Source: Oenanthe sinensis (Eukaryota; Streptophyta; Magnoliopsida; Apiales; Apiaceae). Taken from it: a DNA stretch of 64,000 nt. Positions 45,772-55,884 of this stretch are shown piece by piece; the stretch's first letter is position 1; each line of letters starts with the position of its first letter. Both the position numbers and the translations under genes were made by a program. The notes under the pieces were generated by a model. The model searched no databases. It worked only from the letters and a program-made list of their open reading frames with translations, and was not told the DNA's origin. Location of the stretch: positions 9,796,001 to 9,860,000 of the forward strand of contig JAPMAC010000221.1 in assembly GCA_028671895.1 (NCBI GenBank). The letters run 5' to 3'.

Positions 45772-48425
45772 TTATGTGACCATACATCTGACTCCTATCG
45801 CCTCCACATGCTGCTCAAAAGCCTTAGCTGGTAAGCTCTTTGTGAAAGGATCTGCCCGGTTGTCCTTTGATGCTATATCAGTCACAATAATATCTCCTCG
45901 CTTAACGAATTGTCGTATAAGGTGATACTTACGCTCGATGTGTTTTGCTGCCTTATGGTCTCGCGGTTCCTTTGCATTTGCCACAGCACCAGTGTTATCA
46001 CAATACACTGTCAAGCTCCTAGGCAAATTAGGTACCACATCTATGTCCAAAAGAAAGTTTCTGAACCATATCGCCTCTTTGGCTGCCTCCGAAGCTGCCA
46101 CATATTCGGCTTCCATGGTAGAGTCAGCAACGCATTTCTGCTTTACACTCCTCCATATTACAGCTCCACCTCCTAAGGTAAACACATATCCCGAGGTTGA
46201 TTTCCTCTTATTTCTATCTGCTTGGAAATCTGAATCGGTATATCCCAGAGGTAACAAATCTGAGGCCTTGTAAATTAGCATATACTCCTTAGTCCTTCTC
46301 AGGTACTTGAGTATAGCCTTTACTGCACTCCAATGTTCCTGTCCTGGGTTTGACTGATATCTGCTAACCATGCCCACGACAAAACAAATATCAGTTCTCG
46401 TACATAACATTGCATACATTAAGCTTCCACATGCCGAAGCATAGGGAACCGCTTTCATGCTCTCTATCGCCTCTGGTGTCTTAGGACACTGTTTATTTGA
46501 TAGAGCAACTCCATGTTTATAAGGTAGGTTACCCTTCTTGGAGTCCTGCATGTTAAAACGAGCCAATACCTCATCAATATAGGGCTCTTGGGATAAAGCC
46601 AACATCCTTTTCTTGCGATCCCTTATAACTTTGATCCCAATGATGTATGTCGCTTCACCTAAGTCCTTCATTTCGAACTGTTTGAACAACCATGCCTTTA
46701 CCGCTGATAACATCCCTACATTGTTTCCAATGAGTAAAATATCATCTACATATAGCACTAGAAAAGTCACTGAACTACCCTCACATTTCTTGTACACACA
46801 CGACTCGCTTGGACATTGATCAAATCCGTATGACTGGATTACCTGATCAAAGCGAATATTCCAATACCTAGAAGCTTGTTTAAGTCCATAAATGGACTTC
46901 TTAAGCTTACATACCAGATGATCTTGGCCTTCCTTAATGAATCCTTCTGGTTGTTGCATATAGATGATCTCATCATCAAGACTCCCATTTAGGAAAGCTG
47001 TCTTGACATCCATTTGCCAAATCTCATAATCGAGATGAGCTGCTATAGATAAAAGAATCCGGATCGACTTTAGCATGACTACTGGCGAAAAGGTTTCCTC
47101 ATAATCGATCCCTTCTTTCTGAGTATACCCTTTCGCAACAAGTCTTGCTTTCCAAGCTTTTACCTTTTTGTCAGATCCTCTTTTTCTCTTGTAGATCCAC
47201 TTACATCCAATGGGTTTTACACCTTTGGGTGGTTCCACGAGCTCCCAGACTTGATTTGAATACATAGATTCCATCTCAGATTTCATTGCTTTTTGCCATA
47301 GATCTGCATCTTTGTCTTGCAGTGCTTCCTCGTATGTCATGGGATCCTCATCATGTTCCTCAGAGACCAAGTCCGAAGACTCTCCCAATAACATGAATCT
47401 GCTGGGTTTACGAATAACCCTCCCACTACGACGAGACACCGGTGTGGTATTAGTGATAGGTTGTGTGTTCTCTTGTGGCTGTTCTACTTGTACTATTGGC
47501 ACTTGTTCATTATTTGTCTCTCCCACTAGTTCCTCTAAAACGACACTGCTCATGGGTTTATGGTTCATCATATAGTCCTCCTCTAGGAATCTAGCATTGG
47601 TACTAACAATGACATCCCGATCCTTAGGACTATAAAATAAATATCCTTTCGTTCCCATGGGATAGCCTACAAAAAGCCTTACTTCTGTACGAGATTCTAA
47701 CTTAGTCACGTTCTTGTTCAACACATGTGCTGGACAACCCCATATCCGAATATGTCTTAGACTAGGTTTTGAACCAGTCCACAATTCTTTTGGAGTCTTA
47801 GGAACTGACTTAGAAGGAACTAAATTCAAAAGATAAGCTGCTGTTTCTAAAGCATGTCCCCAAAACGACTTGGGTAATTCTGAATAACTCATCATCGATC
47901 TAACACTCTCCAAAAGAGTACGATTCCTTCTCTCCGCTACACCATTCTGTTGGGGTGTTCCAGGTGCAGTCAACTGAGACATGATCCCATTCTTTGATAA
48001 GTAATCCCTAAATTCTCCAAGCAAGTATTCGCCACCACGATCTGATCGTAGTGACTTGATACATTTTCCATGTCGCTTCTCCGTTACAGTTTTGTACTCC
48101 TTGAACTTGTCAAAGCACTCTGATTTACGGCGCAACAAATAAATGTATCCATATCTAGAATAATCATCAATAAAAGTGACAAAATATTCATAACCACCTC
48201 TTGCTTGAATATTCATGGGTCCACATAAATCAGTATGAACCAATTCTAACACTTCTTTGGCTCTATTCCCCTTTGCCTTAAAAGGCCTAGTGGTCATTTT
48301 ACCTTCCAAACAGGATTCACAGACTGGAAATGGCTCCACTGCCAATGAGCCTAAAGGCCCATCTACTACCAGTCTTTGAATCCTCCTCAAGTTAATACGA
48401 CCTAATCTTAAGTGCCAAAGATATG
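45772..48425 (-). CDS. Element C Pol, C-terminal part (integrase-RT-RNase H)
   Basis: The minus-strand frame continues from 63641-64000; element B interrupts it in the GAG-pre-integrase domain (frame reads NQTY then LWHLRLG across the ATATG duplication). Domains: the HHCC remnant ending CESCLEGK; integrase core with HTDLCGPM, LRSDRGGEY and QQNGVAERRN; RT with YVDDILLIGN; RNase H with GYTDSDFQ, and the tail KHIERKYHLIRQFV. All key catalytic motifs are present and there is no internal stop before the TAA at 45772-45774. Apart from B the pol is intact, so C was young when B entered. Lineage is not Sirevirus; an Ale/Tork-like copia is possible. Confidence 0.88.
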
Positions 48426-49701
48426 TGTTAGGTCCAAATGTGTTGTAGAGGGGGGGTGAATACAACTTTTAATATTTATGGAGCAATAAATATTATGTAA
48501 TAAATGAACACAAAGATTCAAGGAATATATGTCTTATATATCACTTGAAGGGATTGCTACAACATTCATTACAATAGTACAACAGAAGTAAAGAGGGTAG
48601 TAAATGATACTAAGCTCTGTGAATGTACTCTCTCTCTATTACAAGTGTTTCTCTCGAATATTGCTCTCTTTGTAATGTTACACAAGTACTTCTATTTATA
48701 CTACTTTGTAATCTATGACTTGTAGTCTTCAAACGATAAGATGTGAGTGGTCTAATGTTGTCCACGTTAATCTTATCATGTCTTGAAAGCTTGGAAATCT
48801 GCCACCAGGATGATGCCATGTGTCATGTTGAAACTGTTTTCTATGTAGAATTTCTACATGGGAAATTCTACTTAGCTCTATCTAGAACTCTAAGTAGAAT
48901 TTCTACATAGGAATTTCTACTTGGCTATCTCGAACTTTTAAGTAGAATTTCTACATAGGAAATTCGAGATAGCAAACTTCCTTAATACTTAGAAAATATT
49001 TTCATCTCCAGAATTTTCTACATAGGAAATTCGACTTGGGAATTTCTACATAGGAAATTCGAGATAGCTTCCTGAGTTGAGTACTTAGAAAATATTTTCT
49101 CCTCCAGAATTTCTACTTGGCTCTAAGTAGAAGTTTATCCAGAATTTCTAGATAGGAATTTCTACATAGGTTCCCTTGTAAGTACTTAGAGAAATTCTAG
49201 GCTTCAACTTGAAACTTCAATGCAACATCTTGAACTTGTGATTTCTTCGTGCCTTCAATATTCTTCAACAAGCTCTTGAACATGGATCTCTGCTGCTGAC
49301 ATAAACTTGCTATCAATGTCCTGACACTTGATGCAATGGTCTGGTTCATAAGTGACTAGTCTTGATAGAGTTCTTGCTTCTGAATAGATTTCCATGTTCA
49401 ATTAGAAATGTGGCTTTCCAACAATTGCTTTCCTTCTTCTTCACTTGAAATCAATTAGTCTTATTGTTACTAATAGTTATGATCTTGATTCATTGAATTA
49501 CAAATCACAGGGGCATGAACAACTTTGACTTGAACTTCTTCCAATGATTTCTTCTTTGTTTGATCATATTCAATTACTTTGTCTTCATTTGTATTGATTT
49601 CATTGTGACTTCTCGTTCTTGATTGACTTCGGGTTAAGTATCTTTTCTTTAGTTGAGTTACATTAGATATAGTGTTACAAGTTTAGACACTCTGCCTTTC
49701 A
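48426..49701 (-). repeat. Element B 3' LTR
   Basis: 1276 bp. On the plus strand it runs TGTTAGGTCC to CTGCCTTTCA. It carries the GTAGAATTTCTACATAGG / AAATTCGAGATAGC array at 48838-49170, with TATAAATA (minus) at 48693-48700, about 140 bp downstream of the array in transcription sense. Confidence 0.95.
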
Positions 49702-49703
49702 AT

Positions 49704-49711
49704 CTCCCCCT
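49704..49711 (-). promoter_or_regulatory. Element B polypurine tract
   Basis: CTCCCCCT on the plus strand (AGGGGGAG on the minus) next to the 3' LTR, identical to A's tract. Confidence 0.85.
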
Positions 49712-50108
49712 ATTTGATTGTCTAACAATGACATTCAAATTAAAGAAGGATAACTCAACTAAATAATGAGACGAGAAAAGATAAGTAACATTAATGTCTT
49801 GTACATTTTACAATTGAATGAAAACTTGAAAACAATACAAAGAACTTTTTAAAATAAACATAAGCTAGAAAGAAAATTCGAACCTCGAATTAAAGACCAT
49901 TGAAATGATCTCTATTACCTGGATTATTTCATACCTTTCAGTCCAACTCATATCACCTTATTGGATCCACTCTGATTCACGGTTACAGTATGGTAAATTA
50001 GCCTATCTCGCATACCGTGGTCAGGTGAATTTTCCTCAAGTGAGTTAGAGCAACCAAAAGATATGAAGTTTTTCCAACTTCAAGTTCACATCCCTTTGAA
50101 CTTTAACT
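49712..50108 (-). other. 3' untranslated region of element B
   Basis: Non-coding DNA between the ORF3 stop and the PPT. Nothing further is recognised. Confidence 0.5.
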
Positions 50109-53100
50109 CTAATTCCGTTTCCCCTTCCTAACTTCCTTAACAGCACTGCGCTTATCTTCTCCTTGTTTTCTGCGCCTTTCTTTCCTTTGCTGTTCTCTTT
50201 TGTATACTGGATCGTGTAGTTGTGCCCATCTCGCATTCAGCAAACTTACTGCTTCCATTTCCAGAGGATTCTTGGGTTCTGGATATGGATGTCTGAAAAG
50301 CCTTCTTAGTTTATCAACTTCCTGGGTAGTTCTGATCTTTGGAATGTCCTCAAAGTTTTTCATGATGAGCTGAGGCTTCCAATGAGCTTTATCAGCTTTG
50401 AACTGACAGTAGATCATTTTAGGGTAGCCCTTGACACGGTTGGTATTGAACCTACTAGCCGCATCTGACTCCATTCTCCTTTTCTCTTTTACTACTTCAG
50501 ATAAGTACTTTAATAGTCTCTGCTTTTCATCTGCAAACTTATCCTCTACATCTCCCAATTTGAATTCATCTCTGACTTTGTCTAGAAATGCAGCATCTTG
50601 AGTCTGCAGCAGCCATTTCCTACTCATATGCAAGAAGGTTTGATTCTGGTCTGCATCAATGAACACCAAGGCATCAGCTGTATCATCTGTGTAAGAATGA
50701 ATCCAGTATACACTTTCTCTTCCTGGAACACCAACTGCCTCCCTTATCTCTCCTTGTTCCAGGGGTCCTGAAGGAAGAGTCAAAGCTTCATCTACGCTTT
50801 TCACAGCTTGTAGAATATCCCATTTTCTTTGCATTAGCTCTGGCTCAATCTTCACGTTATCCAGAGGATTTGGAGCAACGACATCGCACTTCCATATTTC
50901 ACTGCTCTTCTGGAAGATTATCTTCTCAATGAACTCCACTGATTTTTCTTTAATATCCGAGGTGAATCCCTTACCCATCATTTGTCTACAAACAGCTTTA
51001 AGGGATTCCACCGATAGAGCCATCAAGTCATTTTCTTCCAAGCTAACCCTCTTCATCTTTCCATCAACAACCATTCTGACAACGTCTGGATTGGCTGAGA
51101 ATTCTGGTCCCTTGTCCTCTGCTAACTGCATTAACTGATCTCTATACAGAATGCTTAGCTCCTCAGCTTGAGAATATTGAATTTTAGTTGCTAGCAAGAA
51201 CAACTCTGACGCAGATCTTCTCGACATAAACTGATCATCGACATACATAAAAGACATCGGGGCTCCATCAATTAAAGACAAGATGACTTGCCATTCATTA
51301 TCCACCGATTTGTATCCAACACGGACTTTAGAAATCATTCTCTTCAAAGCATTTATATAGTCCATCGTCATCGGATTCTTCATGTTCAAGTTGAAGAACA
51401 AGTCATCTGCCTCTTTATTATGAACTCCATGTGCACACGACCCCATCAGTATCTTTCGTGCATCGTCCCAATTCTGTCCAATCCTCCTTTTGTCCAGATC
51501 AACTTGAGGATCAGCTAGTCTGGCAAGCTCATGATCATACTGCTTTTCCTTGAGCTCCACTTGCTTCTCAAGAAAAACAGCTTTATCCTGCATCATCTTC
51601 ATTTTGAAAAATTTAGCTTGTTCCAGAGCTAACTGCTGAGCTTTCAGGGTTTCCTCATCGACAGGAATCTCATCGGCAGACGCCCCAGCACCTCCACCTT
51701 GTTCCTCCAGAGATCTCTTAATTGCGTGTGCTAGGGGTACGTCCTCCATATCAGAATCTGAATCAATTTGCACCTGTTCCTGTCGATCACCAAAGTCAGC
51801 GAATGGCTCTTCTTGTTCAACCATCACTGCTTTACCCTTCCGCTTTCTCTGAGCTTCCTCATCAGTCACCATTTGATCAGTCGTTTCTTCAGCTCGGGGT
51901 GACTGTTGTTTCGTCTCATTTTCTCCTTTCTCCCCCTTAGGTGAGTTATCCTGAGCATCACCGGGTGCACCAGATCCTCCAGCAGCTGAACCAAAACCAG
52001 AAGGTCCAGTAGAAGGTGCATCAGCACCACCTGCACCACCATCATCCGGGGGAGGTTGATTGAATTGTTCGTCGAAGCACTCCGGGGGAACCAAATGTCG
52101 AACGGCATACATCATCCGACTGACTTCCGTGGCCATTGTATGCAGAACGCTTTCTACACTCCCCATTCTGTCGTACAGAGTGCGGCCCAAGAGACCACCA
52201 GCATGGCCCAGATCATTTACTTTGTTCGTCATATCTTGTAAAGCTTCAGCTTGACCTGCCATTCGTGCTGCGTAGTCATCAAGAGCTCTCTTGTGATTTC
52301 CAACATTAATCCCTAACTGCCCCATTGACTGCCCAAACTGCTTCATCTGAGTTTCCATTTCTGACATACGTGTATCCAGATTTTCAAGAATAAGGGACGG
52401 TGTTTGGCTTAGGTGTTCTCGCTCTAAAAATCTTCCTGTTTGTGTTTTACTCTCAGTTTCGGGCCTTAAAAATGAAGGTCCCTCACTCCCTAAACGCTCG
52501 CACTCACTCCTTGTCTCACGCTCGTGTATGTCTTCAATAAAGTAACCCAGAGTCAAAGCAGTACCTGCATAAACTGGATAAGAAAAATTAAGAACAGTTA
52601 TGGGATCTATGTATCCTGTTGTGTCCTGAGGTGGAATCTCAGGCTGAGAGGCTGCAGAGTGTTCAAGTACAACAGTAGAACCGATCCGCTCTGCAGCATC
52701 AGGACGTACCGGTGAAGGTACTTTCGAAGCACTTAAAGCTTCCGGCCTAACTGAAGGAACAGGCTCTTCAGAAGACACCGAATCCTCAGCAACCATCCTA
52801 GGTGTTGACTGTGCAAGGGGAGAACCACTCTCGTGAGGTGGAGTGGTTGTGATAGACACACTAGGGATGGACTGGGCGGTTGAAGTAGCAGCCTGGGAAA
52901 TTTTGGCTTTCTTCCGTAAAACTGGCTGCACTTCAGGGTTACTCTCATCAGCACTCACACCTAATTCTACGGATGCCGGCCTTTTAACTCCCGTTAACAG
53001 GGGTGATAGGGAAGAAGTTAGGGAATCAGACGCAGAAATATGGCTATCACCCTGGGATAGATCCTGCGGGGTAGCAGAATCTTGGGCCACGGAATCAGAA

Positions 53101-54188
53101 TCAGAGGAGGAAGGAGTGTTAGGTTCGAAGAATGTACCTCCTTCATTACCTTGGCCAACAGAGGAATCAGAACCAGCATGTGTTGTCCTAGGAGACGGTT
53201 GCTGTTCCCTTTGCCTGGCTGTGAAGTGACTGAGAGATTGGCCCTCATCTTGTTCGTCATCAATATGCTCATCAGGAATCCCTTGAAATGCTTCATTGTG
53301 GGCAGATGGATTCTGAGCATGTGATGAGATTTGTGAAGTCCCAGCGAGAGTAGTTACACCTGCATCATAAGAGAGCCACACTTGAATGTTTTCAGGAATA
53401 GACATAGGTTTACCCTGATGTTTATCCTGTTTAGCAATAGTTGTTAGTGACTTAGTGCCCATGCCTAGAGGTGCAGAGGTGGGACTTCGAACAAATGCTT
53501 GCCTAAGTGATAAAGCATTAGAAGGCACGAGATGATTGATTAGCATTTGCAAGAAACGAGGATACCAGCAGACAATATCATTGTGTGAAATGTCTCTGGT
53601 TTCAGGTGATCCCATTGTAGCCACTAATTCTGAAAGAACAAGCCTGCCATAATTAATGTTTAGTTCCTGGGCTAGGGAAACACCAAAAATTTGCATGGGA
53701 ATGGAAATTTGATGAAAATCTCTTTCTCGTGCCCGAAAGCATCTAGTAATGGCCTCGAAAAAGTAATTCCATTCCACATGAAAAAATTGTTTTTGAATAT
53801 TTGAAGTGGATAGTCGTCCAGGGGGAGGATAACATCCAATTGCTTCAAAAAAATTCTGGCGCTCAGCCGCTGTAGGTTCAGGGTCATAAGAATCCTTGAC
53901 TGGAAAACCAAGAACTGTATTAAAAATAGCCTCTGTAACCTCAAAATTTTGACCCTCCAATGTAAAAGTAAAACCGTAGGGGGTCGATTTACTCCCAAAA
54001 GGTACTGCACTAGTCCATAACTGCTGCAAAGCATCATGGACCAGTGTAGGTTTTGCAGTAAAAGCAGTACTAGCTTTGGAGTACAAATTAAGATATCGTA
54101 CCCAAAACTTGAAACGCGGGAGTTGATCACCAATTTCAGTCGGAATATTATAAAAATTATGTTTTGCAAGAGAAAATTGGTGAGTCAT
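50109..54188 (-). CDS. Element B ORF3, intact 1359-aa plant transposon-domain protein
   Basis: The frame is uninterrupted from the ATG at 54186-54188. Residues 1 to ~255 form a globular domain shared with A's ORF3 (YGFTFTLEGQNFEV, VLGFPVKDSYDPEP, EAIGCYPPPG, CWYPRFLQMLI) and resembling the putative plant transposon protein domain. Residues ~270-590 are Ser/Pro/Glu-rich low complexity. Residues ~595-690 have a heptad pattern (LENLDTRMSEMETQMKQFG), likely coiled coil. About 786 is a basic KRKGKAVMVE motif like A's. From ~895 a helical C-terminal region ends in a very basic tail. No signal peptide or membrane span is visible, so an envelope role is not supported; a nucleic-acid or nuclear role is an inference only. 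Its conservation as an ORF in a young element suggests function. Confidence 0.88.
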   Translation of the reverse strand: MTHQFSLAKHNFYNIPTEIGDQLPRFKFWVRYLNLYSKASTAFTAKPTLVHDALQQLWTSAVPFGSKSTPYGFTFTLEGQNFEVTEAIFNTVLGFPVKDSYDPEPTAAERQNFFEAIGCYPPPGRLSTSNIQKQFFHVEWNYFFEAITRCFRARERDFHQISIPMQIFGVSLAQELNINYGRLVLSELVATMGSPETRDISHNDIVCWYPRFLQMLINHLVPSNALSLRQAFVRSPTSAPLGMGTKSLTTIAKQDKHQGKPMSIPENIQVWLSYDAGVTTLAGTSQISSHAQNPSAHNEAFQGIPDEHIDDEQDEGQSLSHFTARQREQQPSPRTTHAGSDSSVGQGNEGGTFFEPNTPSSSDSDSVAQDSATPQDLSQGDSHISASDSLTSSLSPLLTGVKRPASVELGVSADESNPEVQPVLRKKAKISQAATSTAQSIPSVSITTTPPHESGSPLAQSTPRMVAEDSVSSEEPVPSVRPEALSASKVPSPVRPDAAERIGSTVVLEHSAASQPEIPPQDTTGYIDPITVLNFSYPVYAGTALTLGYFIEDIHERETRSECERLGSEGPSFLRPETESKTQTGRFLEREHLSQTPSLILENLDTRMSEMETQMKQFGQSMGQLGINVGNHKRALDDYAARMAGQAEALQDMTNKVNDLGHAGGLLGRTLYDRMGSVESVLHTMATEVSRMMYAVRHLVPPECFDEQFNQPPPDDGGAGGADAPSTGPSGFGSAAGGSGAPGDAQDNSPKGEKGENETKQQSPRAEETTDQMVTDEEAQRKRKGKAVMVEQEEPFADFGDRQEQVQIDSDSDMEDVPLAHAIKRSLEEQGGGAGASADEIPVDEETLKAQQLALEQAKFFKMKMMQDKAVFLEKQVELKEKQYDHELARLADPQVDLDKRRIGQNWDDARKILMGSCAHGVHNKEADDLFFNLNMKNPMTMDYINALKRMISKVRVGYKSVDNEWQVILSLIDGAPMSFMYVDDQFMSRRSASELFLLATKIQYSQAEELSILYRDQLMQLAEDKGPEFSANPDVVRMVVDGKMKRVSLEENDLMALSVESLKAVCRQMMGKGFTSDIKEKSVEFIEKIIFQKSSEIWKCDVVAPNPLDNVKIEPELMQRKWDILQAVKSVDEALTLPSGPLEQGEIREAVGVPGRESVYWIHSYTDDTADALVFIDADQNQTFLHMSRKWLLQTQDAAFLDKVRDEFKLGDVEDKFADEKQRLLKYLSEVVKEKRRMESDAASRFNTNRVKGYPKMIYCQFKADKAHWKPQLIMKNFEDIPKIRTTQEVDKLRRLFRHPYPEPKNPLEMEAVSLLNARWAQLHDPVYKREQQRKERRRKQGEDKRSAVKEVRKGKRN

Positions 54189-54592
54189 TGTTTTTTGTTT
54201 ATAAAAAATTTGTTTTGAATCCCTTTTAATTTAGAAAACAACTGTGAGGTTGTATCGATAATTAAACTACGGAGTTAAACAATAATCACTAACAAACTAC
54301 TGTGAAAACAAAATCTGCAGTAATAATATGTATGTGAGAAGTGTGTGTATAAGTGTGAGTATGTATAGATATGTGAAGAGGAACAGTCACAACTGAAACA
54401 CAAAACTACACACAATATAATCGTATGTATATGATGCAGACGGAGAAATCAAGAAAAAATGGACAGTAATTCGTTATATGTAAGAGATTCAACTGCAAAG
54501 ATGAACAGTCGTGGGTTTGGAGGGAGGGCTGCTGTAAAAACTAGGTTTTAAAAGAATTGGGTAAAAGTGAAAGTAAAATCGGGTTAGTGTTG
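54189..54592 (-). other. Leader before ORF3 of element B
   Basis: Non-coding ~400-bp leader between the TATA-like box and the ORF3 ATG, the counterpart of A's 16121-16734. Confidence 0.5.
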
Positions 54593-54600
54593 TATATATA
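54593..54600 (-). promoter_or_regulatory. Candidate internal TATA box for ORF3 of B
   Basis: TATATATA in TGTCTATATATACAACAC (minus strand) lies ~70 bp downstream of the internal array, as in element A. Assignment as a promoter is inferred. Confidence 0.45.
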
Positions 54601-54668
54601 GACAATAGAGTGAAATGACAAAAACATCCCTGTGAAAATAAAAAAAACTTAAGTGCACACACTGGGAA

Positions 54669-55380
54669 ATCTAAGTCGAACTCTATGTCGAACTTCTAAG
54701 TCGAACTTCTATGTCGAACTCTATCTCGAACATCAAGTCGAAATTCGAGATAAGTTTCGACATAAAGGCTAATTCGAATTAAATTCACTTGAACAAATTT
54801 AAACAGCATGAAACCTCTGATGAAAAACTCATCTCGAACTTCAAGTCGAAATTCGAGATAAGTTTCGAGATAGACCCTAAGTCGAACTTCAAGTCGAATT
54901 TCGAGATGAATTTCGAGATAGACCCTAAGTCGAACTTCAAGTCGAATTTCGAGATGAATTTCGAGATAGACCCTAAGTCGAACTTCAAGTCGAATTTCGA
55001 GATGAATTTCGAGATAGACCCTAAGTCGAACTTCAAGTCGAATTTCGAGATAAGTTTCGAGATAGACCCTAAGTCGAACTTCAAGTCGAATTTCGAGATG
55101 AATTTCGAGATAGACCCTAAGTCGAACTTCAAGTCGAATTTCGAGATGAATTTCGAGATAGATGCTAACTCGAAAATTTTCCCAGACTTGGAATATTCAA
55201 ATCTCTCACACCTGGAACTCTATCTCGAACTGTAAGTCGAATTTCGAGATAAGGTTCGAGATAGACACTAAGTCGAAAAATTTACCAGACTTAGAATTTT
55301 CAAAACTTCACTCCTGGAAGCTCAAAGTCGAAATTCAAGCCGAATTTCGAGATGAGTTTCGAGATAGACCCTATCTCGAA
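54669..55380 (-). repeat. Internal array of element B, 48-bp tandem units
   Basis: About seven near-perfect 48-bp units run from about 54831 to 55166, each with AAGTCGAACTTCAAGTCGAA and two TTTCGAGAT words. Looser copies flank them on both sides. Unit starts are at 54879, 54927, 54975, 55023, 55071 and 55119. The words CTATCTCGAAC and TTCGAGATAG also occur in the B LTR array. The 48-bp period keeps frames open on both strands, but this is a repeat effect. Confidence 0.93.
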
Positions 55381-55390
55381 ATTTTGAAGG

Positions 55391-55884
55391 TACTTGGTAA
55401 AATTTGGCAATTTTTCAAGGAATACAAAAATTAAATTTTGCCAGATTAAAATAAATACCAATTCAAGGATTTTTATTCAAAACCATTAAGAGAACCATTC
55501 CTTGACAATTCTAAACCTTCTCATGTCATTAAAAATACATGATAAACATAGAAAAATTCATCTAAAATCAAGGCAAATTTGGAGATTCATGAATTTAACT
55601 CCCCCTATGTTCATGCAATTAAATGAGCATAAATTCAAAGTTTTTATAAAAAAAATTACAATCAAAGCACAGTGAATTTATGGAAAATACCACATCATAC
55701 AACATATAATAATCATTAATAAGGCATTTTAAAGTCTAAATTCATAATGATTAAGTAGCATGTAGAAGTGATATTTTGAGCAATTTTACAAATGATTTAC
55801 ATATGTTTTCAACTAGGCAAATAACAAGGAAAACAAACATATGTAAATGATCAAAAACTTGGATTTTACAGATATAAGGATGTA
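55391..55884 (-). other. Post-pol spacer of element B with PPT-like motif
   Basis: AT-rich and non-coding. CTCCCCCT at 55599-55606 (AGGGGGAG on the minus strand) is a further PPT copy within TAACTCCCCCTATG. Confidence 0.6.

Noticed and set aside
48610..48819. Identical 69-codon open frames here and at 62549-62758
   Set aside because: Both are inside the B LTR pair; the duplication reflects the LTRs, not a gene.
50929..53324. Plus-strand frames of 60-128 codons opposite ORF3 of B
   Set aside because: They are antisense shadows of a long intact minus-strand ORF with clear domain matches to element A.
54785..55235. Overlapping open frames of 115-148 codons on both strands with 16-residue repeats
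   Set aside because: They arise because the tandem unit is 48 bp (16 codons) and lacks stops; they lie in the non-coding pol-ORF3 gap of element B.
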